A stretch of DNA of 6,960 bases from Acidobacteriaceae bacterium (GTDB lineage: Bacteria > Acidobacteriota > Terriglobia > Terriglobales > Acidobacteriaceae). The DNA is taken from NCBI GenBank assembly GCA_030049955.1, contig JASIJX010000010.1, positions 1 through 6,960 on the forward strand. Direction: 5' to 3'. Below, piece after piece: positions 6,855 through 6,960 of the stretch (its first letter is position 1; the number at the start of each line of letters is the position of its first letter). The position numbers and the translations under genes are program-made. A model generated the notes under the pieces. The model was given only the letters and a program-made list of their open reading frames with translations. It was not told the DNA's origin and did no database searches.

Positions 6855-6960
6855 CGCAAATCGCTCTGCGGCTTATCGCGCAACTCCTCCACCGAGACGA
6901 ATCTGCGCGTAACTCCTTTCGCAATAGCGATCTGCGGCAGACAGCCAATTACGCCCGCCC

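Noticed and set aside
6855..6960. Short similar segments after pckG (GCGCAACTCCT near 6878 and GCGTAACTCCT near 6907; TCTGCGGC near 6865 and 6931)
   Set aside because: They are too short and too imperfect to separate from chance, with no hairpin plus T-run to support a terminator.

Overview
The window most likely comes from a member of the Acidobacteriota, probably class Terriglobia. This is inferred from moderately high GC, C- or G-ending codons, a GTP-type PEP carboxykinase, and two dispersed intergenic repeat types that I associate with these genomes: the TCCTGAGCGAAGCGAAGGA element and the GGGCTTTAGCCC palindromes. No database search was possible, so the taxonomic call is tentative.

Layout from left to right. 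(1) The 3' end of an unrecognised plus-strand gene (1-258). (2) A minus-strand gene for an uncharacterised 176-residue protein (382-912), lower in GC than the rest and bracketed by two inverted copies of a 32-bp element (307-338 and 1008-1039). (3) A minus-strand gene for a KH/R3H-domain nucleic-acid-binding protein of the Jag/KhpB type (1064-1615). (4) A 320-bp gap with nothing recognisable. (5) A minus-strand alpha-ketoglutaric semialdehyde dehydrogenase gene (1936-3585). (6) A 391-bp divergent regulatory region holding five tandem 15-bp imperfect repeats, palindromic repeats and two operator-like inverted repeats. (7) A plus-strand gene of the fumarylacetoacetate-hydrolase fold, best read as a 2-keto-3-deoxy-pentonate dehydratase (3977-4801). 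(8) A 235-bp gap with more GGGCTTTAGCCC copies and the leader of (9) pckG, a complete GTP-dependent PEP carboxykinase (5037-6854). The last 106 bases hold no gene or terminator that I can support.

How the genes fit together. Genes 5 and 7 form a divergent pair whose products catalyse consecutive steps in non-phosphorylative (Weimberg-type) sugar-acid oxidation: 2-keto-3-deoxy-pentonate to alpha-ketoglutaric semialdehyde to alpha-ketoglutarate. PckG would then withdraw oxaloacetate, made from alpha-ketoglutarate by the TCA cycle, as PEP for gluconeogenesis. It has its own leader and ribosome-binding site and need not be co-regulated. The R3H protein and the 176-residue protein have no evident link to this metabolism.

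I found no phage, CRISPR, toxin-antitoxin or defence system. The parts that ordinary annotation does not explain are the 15-bp tandem array before the dehydrogenase start, the inverted-repeat-bracketed low-GC cassette, and the operator-like palindromes in the divergent region.
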